The notes under the pieces were generated by a model, which was given only the letters and a program-made list of their open reading frames with translations, made no database searches and was not told the DNA's origin. Shown here piece by piece: positions 1 to 5,981 of a DNA stretch of 39,799 nt (the stretch's first letter is position 1; each line of letters begins with the position of its first letter). The translations under genes were made by a program, and so were the position numbers. Origin of the DNA: Marisediminicola senii (GTDB lineage Bacteria > Actinomycetota > Actinomycetes > Actinomycetales > Microbacteriaceae); the NCBI RefSeq assembly GCF_011057645.1, contig NZ_JAALGE010000027.1, forward strand, positions 1-39,799, read 5' to 3'.

Positions 1-115
1 CATGACTTAGGTCGAGAGGCTCCCAGCTAGACTACTGGGTTGATAGGCGGGATGTGGAAGCGAGGACTAAAGACTCGTGAAGCTGACCCGTACTAATAAG
101 CCGATAACTTGATAA
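1..115 (+). rRNA. rrl: 23S rRNA, 3' end (partial)
   Basis: The first ~115 bases match the conserved 3' end of bacterial 23S rRNA, including the GACCCGTACTAATAAGCC segment that precedes the terminal helix. The 5' part lies outside the window. The exact 3' end cannot be fixed by eye because the last helix pairs with the missing 5' end; 110-118 is the plausible range. Confidence 0.93.
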
Positions 116-126
116 CACCCAAAATT

Positions 127-233
127 GTGCTGGTATCCAGCACAGGTGCACGCGTCCACTTTGTAGTTCCCGATTTACGGTCGGGAACAAAAACAAACCA
201 CTACCCCCACATCACACCCGGCAACGGATGTGG
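127..233 (+). other. 23S-5S spacer with three hairpins
   Basis: The spacer between 23S and 5S holds three inverted repeats: GTGCTGG/CCAGCAC at 127-143 with a 3-nt loop, GTTCCCGA/TCGGGAAC at 166-188 with a 7-nt loop, and CCACATC/GATGTGG at 207-233. They fold within the pre-rRNA and are likely RNase processing structures. The second is followed by an A-rich run rather than a T-run, so it is not a terminator. Confidence 0.6.
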
Positions 234-286
234 TCACGGGGGGGGAAGCATGTTTGTTGGAACACCCAAACGAGAAATCGAATGAT

Positions 287-405
287 GTTTCGGCGGCCAT
301 AGCGAGAGGGAAACGCCCGGTCACATTCCGAACCCGGAAGCTAAGACTCTCAGCGCCGATGGTACTGCAAGGGAGACCTTGTGGGAGAGTAGGACACCGC
401 CGGAC
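287..405 (+). rRNA. rrf: 5S rRNA
   Basis: A block of about 119 nt starts GTTTCGGCGGCCATAGCG and ends GACACCGCCGGAC. The ends pair to form helix I, and the conserved CCCGGTCACATTCCGAACC and GGGAGAGTAGG elements are present. It follows the 23S 3' end in the usual 16S-23S-5S order and is followed by a terminator. Confidence 0.97.
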
Positions 406-424
406 TTAACTTAGTAACACCCAG

Positions 425-455
425 AATGGCCACCCACACAGGGTGGCCATTTTGC
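425..455 (+). terminator. rRNA operon terminator
   Basis: Perfect 11-bp inverted repeat AATGGCCACCC / GGGTGGCCATT with a 5-nt ACACA loop, followed by TTTGCG, 19 bases after the 5S. A typical intrinsic terminator for an rRNA operon. Confidence 0.9.
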
Positions 456-504
456 GTTAACCCACCACAACCGCAACACTTCACACAGAACTGATGACGG
501 GCAG

Positions 505-1059
505 TCAGTCCAGCATTGTGACCAAGCGCTGCACCGTTGCCCAGTTGCGAGCCGTACCCACGGGGGAGCCGGCGCGAACGCGCAGCAGCTCGCTGGCGAG
601 ACGGCTAGTACCCAGTCCGTGCGGTGTGTGGAGATAGAGGAAGCGGCCTCGAACGACTGCGCGGTCGTCCGAGCCTGCGGCGCGAAGCCGCTCCTGGGTG
701 TCGATGACGTCCTGTGTACGCGCGTCGTCGAGGGGGTCGCGATAGAAGACCACGTGCACGCGCCGGGCGTCGAGCTCGGTGGGGAACGGGGTGGTCGCAT
801 GCGCCGTGCGGAGGTCGTGCGCCGTCACGACGACGACGGCTATCGCGAAGTCGGTGCGGGCGAGGATGGCATGCTCCAGGGCGTCGGCGATTCGGGTCTC
901 GTCGGGCTCGGAGCATCCAAAGGCCACATTGCCGCTCTGGATATGGGTCGCCACATCGCGGTACCCGAGGGTACTCACGAGCGCCCGCAGGTCGGCCATG
1001 GGCAACCGGTTGTGGCCGCCGACGTTGACACCCCGCAGCAGGGCGACATGAGTGCGCAT
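505..1059 (-). CDS. DUF1697 family protein
   Basis: 184 residues, the usual length for DUF1697. The start (MRTHVALLRGVNVGG) and the following NRLPMADLRALVSTLGY and IQSGNVAF segments are the family's hallmark N-terminal motifs. No catalytic function is established for the family; it is a soluble cytoplasmic protein without signal peptide or membrane segment. No Shine-Dalgarno precedes the ATG. Instead a TACAGT -10-like box lies 7 nt upstream (1067-1072), suggesting a leaderless transcript. It is convergent with the rRNA operon and separated from it by the rRNA terminator. The TetR gene on the same strand ends 42 bp upstream of this start. Family assignment is firm, function unknown. Confidence 0.9.
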   Translation of the reverse strand: MRTHVALLRGVNVGGHNRLPMADLRALVSTLGYRDVATHIQSGNVAFGCSEPDETRIADALEHAILARTDFAIAVVVVTAHDLRTAHATTPFPTELDARRVHVVFYRDPLDDARTQDVIDTQERLRAAGSDDRAVVRGRFLYLHTPHGLGTSRLASELLRVRAGSPVGTARNWATVQRLVTMLD

Positions 1060-1066
1060 GGGGAGG

Positions 1067-1072
1067 ACTGTA
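1067..1072 (-). promoter_or_regulatory. -10 box of a likely leaderless promoter
   Basis: TACAGT on the minus strand lies 7 nt upstream of the ATG of the DUF1697 gene, whose upstream sequence (CCTCCCC) has no ribosome binding site. The spacing puts transcription start at or within one base of the start codon. No clear -35 box is seen. Confidence 0.4.
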
Positions 1073-1101
1073 CGCGGTGGCGCAGCTGCGTGGCGGGCCG
1101 G

Positions 1102-1713
1102 TCAGTCCACGACGCGGCGCAGGATGGCCATCGAGTTGGGGATGAGGCGTGCGTCACCGTCGGTGTACCCGGGCCTGACCCACATCTGGGTGGCGAACTG
1201 CATGATCGCCGTCGTCAGCGTGATGATCATCTCGGCATCGTCGATGGCGTCGGGGTCGTCGTTCACCACGCGTCCGTCGACGGCCATGCGTCGCAGGATG
1301 ATCGGGATGTAGGCGCGTTCCATCTCGTTGACGTCGCGCATCCTCGCGCTGAGCAGGGCGGGGTCGCTGGCGATGACCAGGCGGCGTTCCCGGAACAGGT
1401 CGCGGTCCTGCGACTTCGGCGTGAGCGCCCCCTTCATCAGCTCGACGAAGTCCTCGAGGATGCTCGGCCCCGTGCTGGCCACGAAGGCCGCGACGTTCTC
1501 CGCGCTGGCCACGGCGGGGGGCGGGCCCAGAATGGCCCCCTGCTTCGAGCCGAAGTGATTGAAGAAGGTGCGCCGCGAGCACTTGCCGGCCTCGCAGATC
1601 ATTTCGATCGTCACGTTCTCATAGCCGTGTTGGATCGAGAGGTCGATCGCGGCGCGCTCGATGCGATCGCGCAACGCCCGGGACTCTGCCGTGATGTCGT
1701 CGTGGTGCGCCAT
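1102..1713 (-). CDS. TetR family transcriptional regulator
   Basis: 203 residues. An N-terminal TetR DNA-binding domain covers about residues 10-60: an amphipathic helix (RDRIERAAIDLSIQHGYENV), then the helix-turn-helix TIEMICEAGKCSRRTFFNHF, where the final RRTFFNHFGSK is the TetR recognition helix signature. The rest is an alpha-helical ligand-binding domain with no assignable ligand. The start at 1713 is chosen because GAGGAG lies 8 nt upstream; a longer frame to 1806 adds 31 residues with no TetR homology. The upstream region holds palindromes that could be its own operators (1934-1943, 2003-2028). No divergent exporter lies next to it, so the target is unknown. Confidence 0.92.
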   Translation of the reverse strand: MAHHDDITAESRALRDRIERAAIDLSIQHGYENVTIEMICEAGKCSRRTFFNHFGSKQGAILGPPPAVASAENVAAFVASTGPSILEDFVELMKGALTPKSQDRDLFRERRLVIASDPALLSARMRDVNEMERAYIPIILRRMAVDGRVVNDDPDAIDDAEMIITLTTAIMQFATQMWVRPGYTDGDARLIPNSMAILRRVVD

Positions 1714-1933
1714 GGCGGTCACTCCTCGTCGCGAGCATTGGCGGCTGCGCCGAGTGGAGCACCGAAAGTTAAAGATTGGTGGGGTCGGCCCCCCGGCAGA
1801 CCCCACCCCCGCGATGGTGCTGGCGCCGTCCCCCGACCGCGCCCTGCATCCATCACCTGGTTAATTCCCCACAGCATTCCCTGGCCGCATTGCGTCACAG
1901 CTCACCCTCAGTCGCATGACGCGCCAACCCGAA

Positions 1934-1943
1934 TGACGCGTCA
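1934..1943. promoter_or_regulatory. Palindrome TGACGCGTCA, candidate operator
   Basis: Perfect 10-bp palindrome. Related half sites lie close by: ATGACGCG at 1916-1923 and TTGCGTCAC at 1890-1898. It is 220 bp upstream of the TetR start. A role as TetR operator is inference only. Confidence 0.3.
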
Positions 1944-2002
1944 CTGCGTTCTCGCCCGTAGTCTCACCGCGAGCGGAGAGGAGTCAGGTGCTCAGTGGTT
2001 CT

Positions 2003-2028
2003 GCACCCGGTGCATGCACCCGGTGCAT
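2003..2028. repeat. Tandem 13-bp repeat made of palindromes
   Basis: GCACCCGGTGCAT occurs twice in immediate tandem (2003-2015 and 2016-2028). Each copy, with its flanking T, contains the palindrome TGCACCCGGTGCA, so two dyads sit 13 bp apart. This is a plausible double binding site for a dimeric regulator such as the downstream TetR protein. Observed structure, inferred role. Confidence 0.45.
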
Positions 2029-2154
2029 CACCTACTATTCGTCATCCGTAGAGGGAATACAGTCGCATTTTAGGAGGACATTCGGGGTACATTTTGAGAC
2101 CGTATCGGCATACATGATCGGCGAGCGTGTGGTGGCGTGATGCGCCCGAAGTAC

Positions 2155-2220
2155 GAGGCGGCGAGGCGCGAGGCGGCGAGGCGCGAGGCGGCGAGGCGCG
2201 AGGCGGCGAGGCGCGAGGCG
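2155..2220. repeat. 15-bp tandem repeat, four copies plus partial
   Basis: The unit GAGGCGGCGAGGCGC is repeated four times without mismatch (2155-2214) and a fifth begins at 2215. The unit itself is built from GAGGCG/GCGAGGCGC sub-repeats. It lies just beyond the 3' end of the DUF2510 gene. The length is a multiple of three, so frames stay open through it, but no start signal or family supports translation. Confidence 0.85.
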
Positions 2221-2255
2221 AAGCGCGGCGCGATGAGGTGTGAAGCGCGCGGGCG

Positions 2256-2633
2256 TCAGTTCGCGTGCAGTGACCGGGTGAAGAACCCGCGCACGACGGC
2301 GACGGACGCGACGACGCCCCACACGGGCAGCCAGAGACCCAGGGTCATGATCGCCATCACGAGGTGGAGCCCGTTGTTCGGTCCTGTCGGCCAGACCACG
2401 GGCCGGGGCTGCATGTCGGGGTCGAGGTCGGGGTCGAGGTCAACGCCGGACGCCCGCTCCGGATCAATAGCGGGAACGAGTCGCAGGATGGGCGCGTAGT
2501 AGTCGGTCCAGTCGCGACCGTCGAACCAGCGCCTCGTCGTGTCATCGATCTCGTACCAGCCGGCCGGAGCCGTCGCGACGACGAACAAGCCGTCTGTCGG
2601 CGCCACCAATTGCGTTACGCGTGCCTCGGACAT
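2256..2633 (-). CDS. DUF2510 domain membrane protein
   Basis: 125 residues. Residues ~22-45 (APAGWYEIDDTTRRWFDG then RDWTDYY) form a DUF2510 motif, the short GWY...RWxDGxxWT element common at the ends of actinobacterial membrane proteins. After an acidic linker (DLDPDLDPDMQP), residues ~88-115 are hydrophobic (LHLVMAIMTLGLWLPVWGV and following), enough for one membrane helix or a hairpin. The C-terminus is short and basic. Function is unknown; such proteins are often envelope-associated. Start at 2633 is preceded by GGGGGG. It is divergent from the 26-residue peptide gene. A 15-bp repeat array lies beyond its 3' end. Confidence 0.85.
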   Translation of the reverse strand: MSEARVTQLVAPTDGLFVVATAPAGWYEIDDTTRRWFDGRDWTDYYAPILRLVPAIDPERASGVDLDPDLDPDMQPRPVVWPTGPNNGLHLVMAIMTLGLWLPVWGVVASVAVVRGFFTRSLHAN

Positions 2634-2766
2634 CGCTGCCCCCCAATCCCCCGATTTAGCTTCAGGGTAGGCGTAATGACGCCCGATACACCAGTCCCTC
2701 GAGCGAGTGCCCCCCGTTTCGGGGTGGTGGGAATCGACATCGGCGCGACACGCCCGACCTGGCCAA

Positions 2767-2782
2767 CCACTACATCTAGTGG
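2767..2782. promoter_or_regulatory. Inverted repeat CCACTA-N4-TAGTGG, candidate operator
   Basis: Perfect 6-bp inverted repeat with a CATC centre, ending one base before the -35 box of the peptide promoter. The position suits a regulator site; no regulator is identified. Confidence 0.4.
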
Positions 2783-2783
2783 A

Positions 2784-2813
2784 ATGACAGGACTGTAGTT
2801 AGGGTTATATAGT
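2784..2813 (+). promoter_or_regulatory. Promoter of the 26-residue peptide gene
   Basis: -35 ATGACA (2784-2789) and -10 TATAGT (2808-2813) with an 18-bp spacer. Transcription would start near 2820, leaving a leader of about 120 nt before the ATG at 2940. Confidence 0.55.
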
Positions 2814-2878
2814 GGGTAAGCACGACGCCGGAATGAATGGCTCGTGAATGTGAAGGCTCGGAGAACCACACGCCGCAG

Positions 2879-2914
2879 CCACATGACGGCCAACGGCCAC
2901 ATGACGGCCAACAG
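2879..2914 (+). repeat. Tandem 18-bp repeat in the leader of the peptide gene
   Basis: CCACATGACGGCCAACGG (2879-2896) is followed directly by a 17/18 identical copy (2897-2914). It lies 26 bp upstream of the peptide start codon, inside the predicted leader. Function unknown. Confidence 0.6.
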
Positions 2915-2939
2915 GGCCCCAGACGTGAAGGAGAACATT

Positions 2940-3020
2940 ATGGACAACGACAGCTACGTAGGCGGCTACGAAGTACCCGTCGACCCAATGGATCTTCTGC
3001 AGTGCGACAGCTGCCAGTAG
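2940..3020 (+). CDS. Putative 26-residue Cys-terminal peptide
   Basis: ATG preceded by AAGGAGAACATT, a good Shine-Dalgarno at suitable spacing. It encodes 26 residues: an acidic start (MDNDSYVGGYEV), then PVDPMDLL, then QCDSCQ and a TAG stop. The peptide carries net negative charge, has a CxxC-like C-terminus (CDSC), and has no signal peptide or membrane helix. It has its own promoter (2784-2813), leader and intrinsic terminator (3074-3108), so it looks like a complete monocistronic unit. It is not a recognised protein family to me. No RiPP maturation enzyme, radical-SAM protein or transporter lies beside it. Alternatives: a metal-binding or redox micro-protein, a leader peptide, or a peptide precursor processed by distant enzymes. 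Confidence 0.6.
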   Translation: MDNDSYVGGYEVPVDPMDLLQCDSCQ

Positions 3021-3035
3021 GCACGCAGTCAACCT

Positions 3036-3054
3036 GATGCCGATAGGCATCGGC
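3036..3054 (+). other. Overlapping alternative hairpins
   Basis: GATGCC-GATA-GGCATC (3036-3051) and GCCGAT-AGGC-ATCGGC (3039-3054) are two perfect 6-bp stem-loops that share bases and cannot form together. They lie 15 nt after the peptide stop and upstream of its terminator. Confidence 0.45.
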
Positions 3055-3073
3055 TGCTAGCCAGATCCACCCG

Positions 3074-3108
3074 AAGCCCGAGTGACCATGAGGTCGCTCG
3101 GGCTTTGT
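3074..3108 (+). terminator. Terminator of the peptide gene
   Basis: A 14-bp stem AAGCCCGAGTGACC / GGTCGCTCGGGCTT (one G-T pair) with loop ATGA, followed by TGTC. It ends 45 bp before the next start codon and separates the peptide gene from the hadA-like gene. Confidence 0.8.
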
Positions 3109-3140
3109 CATGCGCGAACGGTGTCGGGGCCTTGCGTGGC

Positions 3141-3146
3141 TAGGCT
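3141..3146 (+). promoter_or_regulatory. -10 box of a likely leaderless promoter
   Basis: TAGGCT lies 7 nt before the GTG at 3154 and there is no purine-rich ribosome site, so transcription probably starts on the start codon of the hadA-like gene. Confidence 0.45.
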
Positions 3147-3153
3147 TGACGGT

Positions 3154-3600
3154 GTGCCAGTAAATCCCGACCTCCAGGGCCGCGTATTCGCCCCCGTTCC
3201 CCCATACCTGGTGGGGAGGGAGAAGATCCGCGAGTTCGCCACGGCCGTTCAGGCCATCGCGCCCGTGCACTTCGACCCCGCCATCGCGGTCGCCGCCGGC
3301 TACCCCGACGTCGTCGCGCCGCCGACCTTTCCCGTCGTCGTGCAGGAGGCCACCCTCGCGCAACTGCTCGCGGAACCCGATGCCGGCATCGACTTCTCGC
3401 GGGTCGTGCACGGCGAGCAACGCTTCGCCTACACCCGGCCCGTCGTGGCCGGCGATGAACTCACCGCGACGTTGACGGTGACCAGCATCAAGACCCTCGG
3501 CGGCAATGCCATGGTCACCGCCGAATCCGCGATGACCGCGGCCGACGGCAGCCACGTCGTGACCGCGACCTCCACCCTCGTCGTGCGAGGCGACTCGTGA
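3154..3600 (+). CDS. FAS1-like/MaoC N-terminal hydratase subunit (HadA-like)
   Basis: 148 residues with the hot-dog fold of the FAS1-like dehydratase domain: LVGREKIREFATAVQ, then HFDPAIAVAAGYPDVVAPPTFPVV, then HGEQRFAYTRPVVAGDEL. In mycobacteria HadA is the non-catalytic, substrate-binding partner of HadB in 3-hydroxyacyl dehydration. The upstream open frame could begin at 3082, but that overlaps the preceding terminator, and the TAGGCT box supports GTG 3154. It overlaps the hadB-like gene by 4 bp (GTGA), so the two are co-translated. The hadAB pair upstream of tRNA-Trp-secE-nusG is known in mycobacteria. Substrate in this organism is not evident: Microbacteriaceae lack mycolic acids. Confidence 0.88.
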   Translation: MPVNPDLQGRVFAPVPPYLVGREKIREFATAVQAIAPVHFDPAIAVAAGYPDVVAPPTFPVVVQEATLAQLLAEPDAGIDFSRVVHGEQRFAYTRPVVAGDELTATLTVTSIKTLGGNAMVTAESAMTAADGSHVVTATSTLVVRGDS

Positions 3601-4037
3601 CCGGCGCGGATGCCGGGCAGGCGGGTTCGCTGCCCGCGACGGGCGATGTGGTGGCCGAAGCGACCTATCACCTGACGCGCGACTCCTTGGTGAGGTATGC
3701 CGGGGCGTCGGGTGACTTCAACCCCATCCACTACCGCGATGACGTCGCCGAGGGGGTCGGGTTGCCCGGGGTGCTCGCGCACGGCATGCTTACCATGGGT
3801 ACCGCCATCCAGCCGGTCATGGAGTGGCTGGGCACCCGCGGTCGCGTCGTCGAGTACGGGGTGCGATTCACCCGTCCCGTCGTGGTGCACCCCGTCGATG
3901 GAGCCTCGATCACGGTGACGGCGACGGTGGGAAAAGTGGATGCCGCGGCATCCGAGGTCCGCATCGACCTCACGGTCTCGAGCGGTGGATCCACGGTGCT
4001 GGGCAAGGCGCAGGTGCGCGTCGCCCTCGATTCATGA
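3597..4037 (+). CDS. MaoC-like hydratase (HadB-like)
   Basis: 146 residues, a complete MaoC-like (R)-hydratase domain. The catalytic Asp-His dyad is in ASGDFNPIHYRDDVA (D and H separated by four residues), followed by the family's LPGVLAHGMLTMG segment. It probably pairs with the preceding HadA-like subunit to hydrate or dehydrate acyl thioesters in the cytoplasm. GTG start inside the end of the upstream gene; its own stop overlaps the murB start as ATGA, so translation of hadA, hadB and murB is coupled. Physiological substrate not determinable from sequence. Confidence 0.9.
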   Translation: MTGADAGQAGSLPATGDVVAEATYHLTRDSLVRYAGASGDFNPIHYRDDVAEGVGLPGVLAHGMLTMGTAIQPVMEWLGTRGRVVEYGVRFTRPVVVHPVDGASITVTATVGKVDAAASEVRIDLTVSSGGSTVLGKAQVRVALDS

Positions 4038-5071
4038 CTCACGCTGACACCCTTTCGGGGTACACCACCCTCCGCGTCGGCGGAACCGCACGCGAGCTGC
4101 TCGCCCCGGGCACGCGTGCCGAGCTGATCGACGTCGCGCGCGAGGTCTGGGCCTCGGGCGAGGAGTGGCTCGCGCTCGGCGGTGGCTCGAACGTGCTCAT
4201 CGGCGACGACGGTTTCGACGGCACCGTCATCCGGACCACGACCCGCGGTATCGACGAGGTGGGGCGCGACGGCGACACCGTAACCCTGCGCGTGCAGGCG
4301 GGAGAACCGTGGGACGAGATGGTCGCGCACACCGTGCGGGCCGGACTCGCCGGAATGGAAGCCCTGTCGGGCATTCCGGGATCGTGCGGTGCGTCGCCGA
4401 TCCAGAACATCGGCGCGTACGGTGCCGAGCTCTCCGACAGCCTGGTGTCGATCGAGTTCCTCGACTACCTGAGCGGCGAACTCGAGACCATCCCGGCCGA
4501 CCGGCTCGGCCTCGGCTACCGCACGTCGTCGCTCAAGCGCGGGCGCCGCGGCATCGTGATCTCGATCGATATTGCCCTGACCGATGACGGCGCGCTCAGC
4601 CGCCCCGTCGCCTACGACCAGCTGGCGTCGGCGCTCGGCGTATCGCTGGGCGACCGGGTGCCGGTGCAATCCGTGCGCGACACGGTGTTGTCGCTCCGGT
4701 CGTCGAAGGGCATGGTGCTGGATGCCGCCGACCCCGACTCGGTGAGCGCCGGATCGTTCTTCACCAACCCGATCGTCACCGAGAGTTTCGCCAGGACCCT
4801 GCCGTGGGACGCCCCGCGCTGGCCGTCGGACGACGACACCGTCAAGGTCTCTGCGGCCTGGCTGATCGAGCGGGCGGGTATCCGACGCGGCTTCGCCCTG
4901 CCCGGCTCCGGCGCCGGCATCTCGAACAAGCACACCCTCGCGATCATCAATCGGGGGAGCGCCACCGCCTCGGACGTCGCGGAGCTCGCGCGGTTCATCA
5001 TGGAGCGCGTGCGCAATGAGTTCGGGGTCTCGCTGCAGCCGGAGCCGGTGTACGTCGGCATCGACCGGTAG
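4034..5071 (+). CDS. murB: UDP-N-acetylmuramate dehydrogenase
   Basis: 345 residues, the size of type I MurB. It reduces UDP-GlcNAc-enolpyruvate to UDP-MurNAc with NADPH and FAD, the second step of peptidoglycan synthesis. The FAD-binding region shows TLRVGGTA, LALGGGSNVLIGDDGFDG and GIPGSCGASPIQNIGAYG. The C-terminal domain has LGYRTSSLKR (the type I Tyr loop) and SAGSFFTNPIV with the catalytic Ser; the last Glu lies in the GFALPGSGAGISNKHTLAI region or in the C-terminal QPEPVY. ATG 4034 is chosen because it overlaps the hadB stop (ATGA); the longer open frame upstream is a shadow of hadB. Confidence 0.97.
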   Translation: MTHADTLSGYTTLRVGGTARELLAPGTRAELIDVAREVWASGEEWLALGGGSNVLIGDDGFDGTVIRTTTRGIDEVGRDGDTVTLRVQAGEPWDEMVAHTVRAGLAGMEALSGIPGSCGASPIQNIGAYGAELSDSLVSIEFLDYLSGELETIPADRLGLGYRTSSLKRGRRGIVISIDIALTDDGALSRPVAYDQLASALGVSLGDRVPVQSVRDTVLSLRSSKGMVLDAADPDSVSAGSFFTNPIVTESFARTLPWDAPRWPSDDDTVKVSAAWLIERAGIRRGFALPGSGAGISNKHTLAIINRGSATASDVAELARFIMERVRNEFGVSLQPEPVYVGIDR

Positions 5072-5135
5072 CGGGGGCTTCGGCCGGCGGATCCGGTCGT
5101 GAGAGCCGGTCCGGGGAGTCGTTCGGGCGAGCCGG

Positions 5136-5981
5136 TCAGGCGTCCTTGCGGATCCAGCGGAAGGTGAGCCTCGTGAGCACCAGGCCGACCACCAGCCACA
5201 GGCCGGTGACGATGGCGATGCCGGCGTGGTCCCAGCTGCCGCCCTGCTCGAGTGCCTCGAACGACTGCGGGAGGAAGACCGAGCGCATGCCCTGCGCGAG
5301 CCACTTGAGTGGGAAGACGCTGGCGACGGTCTGCAGCCAATCCGGCAGCTGGGTGAAGGCCAGGTAGACACCCGAGATGAACTGCAGCACGAGCGTGATG
5401 GGGATGATCACGGCGGTGGCGCTCTTGCCGGTGCGGGGCAGTCGTGACAGGGCGATGCCGAGGATCGCGCACGTGGTGACGCCGAGCACGAACACCCAGG
5501 CGAACGTCACCCACAGCGCGGGGTCGGTGGGCAACGGAACCGAGAACACCGTTGCGGCGACCAGCAGCAGGAGCGCGGACTGCAGGGTGCCCGTCACGAA
5601 CACCTGGCCGATCTTGCCGATGAAGTAGCTGATCACCGGCAGGGGCGTTCCGGCGAGGCGCTTGAGGGTACCGTCACTGCGTTCGATCGCGATGTCGATC
5701 GACATGTTCTGCAGGCCGCTGAGCAGGATGCCGGCGGCGAGCATCCCAGGCAGGTAGTACTGCGCCGCGTTCACCTCGGTACCGTCTGGCGTGACGGCGA
5801 AGCTGCCTTCGCTGAACGCGACCGAGAAGATGGTGAGGATGACGACCGGGAACAGGAAGGTGAAGAACACCGAGTCGCCCTGCCGAAAGTAGCTGCGCAC
5901 CTCGTAGGCGACGCGGCTCGCGCCGAGCGTGAGGGTGCGGCCGGGGGCGAGGGTTCGGGACGGGGCCCGGGTGGTCGTCAT
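5136..5981 (-). CDS. ABC-2 type transporter permease
   Basis: 281 residues. An N-terminal cytoplasmic segment (AYEVRSYFRQGDSVFFTFLFPV) leads into six hydrophobic segments typical of ABC-2 permeases such as DrrB: FFTFLFPVVILTIFSVAF, the YYLPGMLAAGILLSGLQNM pair, QSALLLLVAATVFSV, WVTFAWVFVLGVTTCAILGI, a segment in FISGVYLAFTQLPDWLQ, and a last helix near IAIVTGLWLVVGLVLTRL. The start ATG overlaps the stop of the ATPase gene (ATGA), so the two subunits are translationally coupled. Substrate unknown; drug, lipid or cell-wall precursor export is typical. It lies convergent to murB with a 64-bp gap. Confidence 0.9.
   Translation of the reverse strand: MTTTRAPSRTLAPGRTLTLGASRVAYEVRSYFRQGDSVFFTFLFPVVILTIFSVAFSEGSFAVTPDGTEVNAAQYYLPGMLAAGILLSGLQNMSIDIAIERSDGTLKRLAGTPLPVISYFIGKIGQVFVTGTLQSALLLLVAATVFSVPLPTDPALWVTFAWVFVLGVTTCAILGIALSRLPRTGKSATAVIIPITLVLQFISGVYLAFTQLPDWLQTVASVFPLKWLAQGMRSVFLPQSFEALEQGGSWDHAGIAIVTGLWLVVGLVLTRLTFRWIRKDA

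Larger units (their letters stand above)
1714..2255. other. Non-coding region upstream of tetR
   Basis: About 540 bases between the TetR gene start and the DUF2510 gene end with no convincing gene. It holds palindromic candidate operators, a tandem 13-bp repeat, a relatively AT-rich stretch around 2035-2130, and an array of 15-bp repeats, listed separately. Open frames across it are shadows or repeat translations. Confidence 0.6.
2634..2939. other. Divergent regulatory region with no gene
   Basis: About 306 bases between the DUF2510 gene and the small peptide gene. It holds an inverted repeat, a promoter and a tandem 18-bp repeat in the presumed 5' leader of the peptide gene, listed separately. 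Open frames running through it lack ribosome sites and homology. Confidence 0.6.

Noticed and set aside
619-2073. 484-codon open frame on the plus strand
   Set aside because: It runs antisense through the DUF1697 and TetR genes and has no ribosome site or recognisable domain. It is a high-GC shadow frame.
2035-2115. 26-codon minus-strand frame with three Cys (SKCTPNVLLKCDC)
   Set aside because: It has the same length as the peptide at 2940-3020 but no ribosome site (CGCTCGCCGATC before the ATG), no own promoter or terminator. Probably chance in an AT-richer gap.
2137-2499. Plus-strand frame made of repeated EAARR units
   Set aside because: It exists because the 15-bp repeat stays in frame. 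It continues antisense through the DUF2510 gene.
3731-5371. 546-codon minus-strand frame opposite hadB and murB
   Set aside because: Clear shadow of two well-supported genes on the plus strand.
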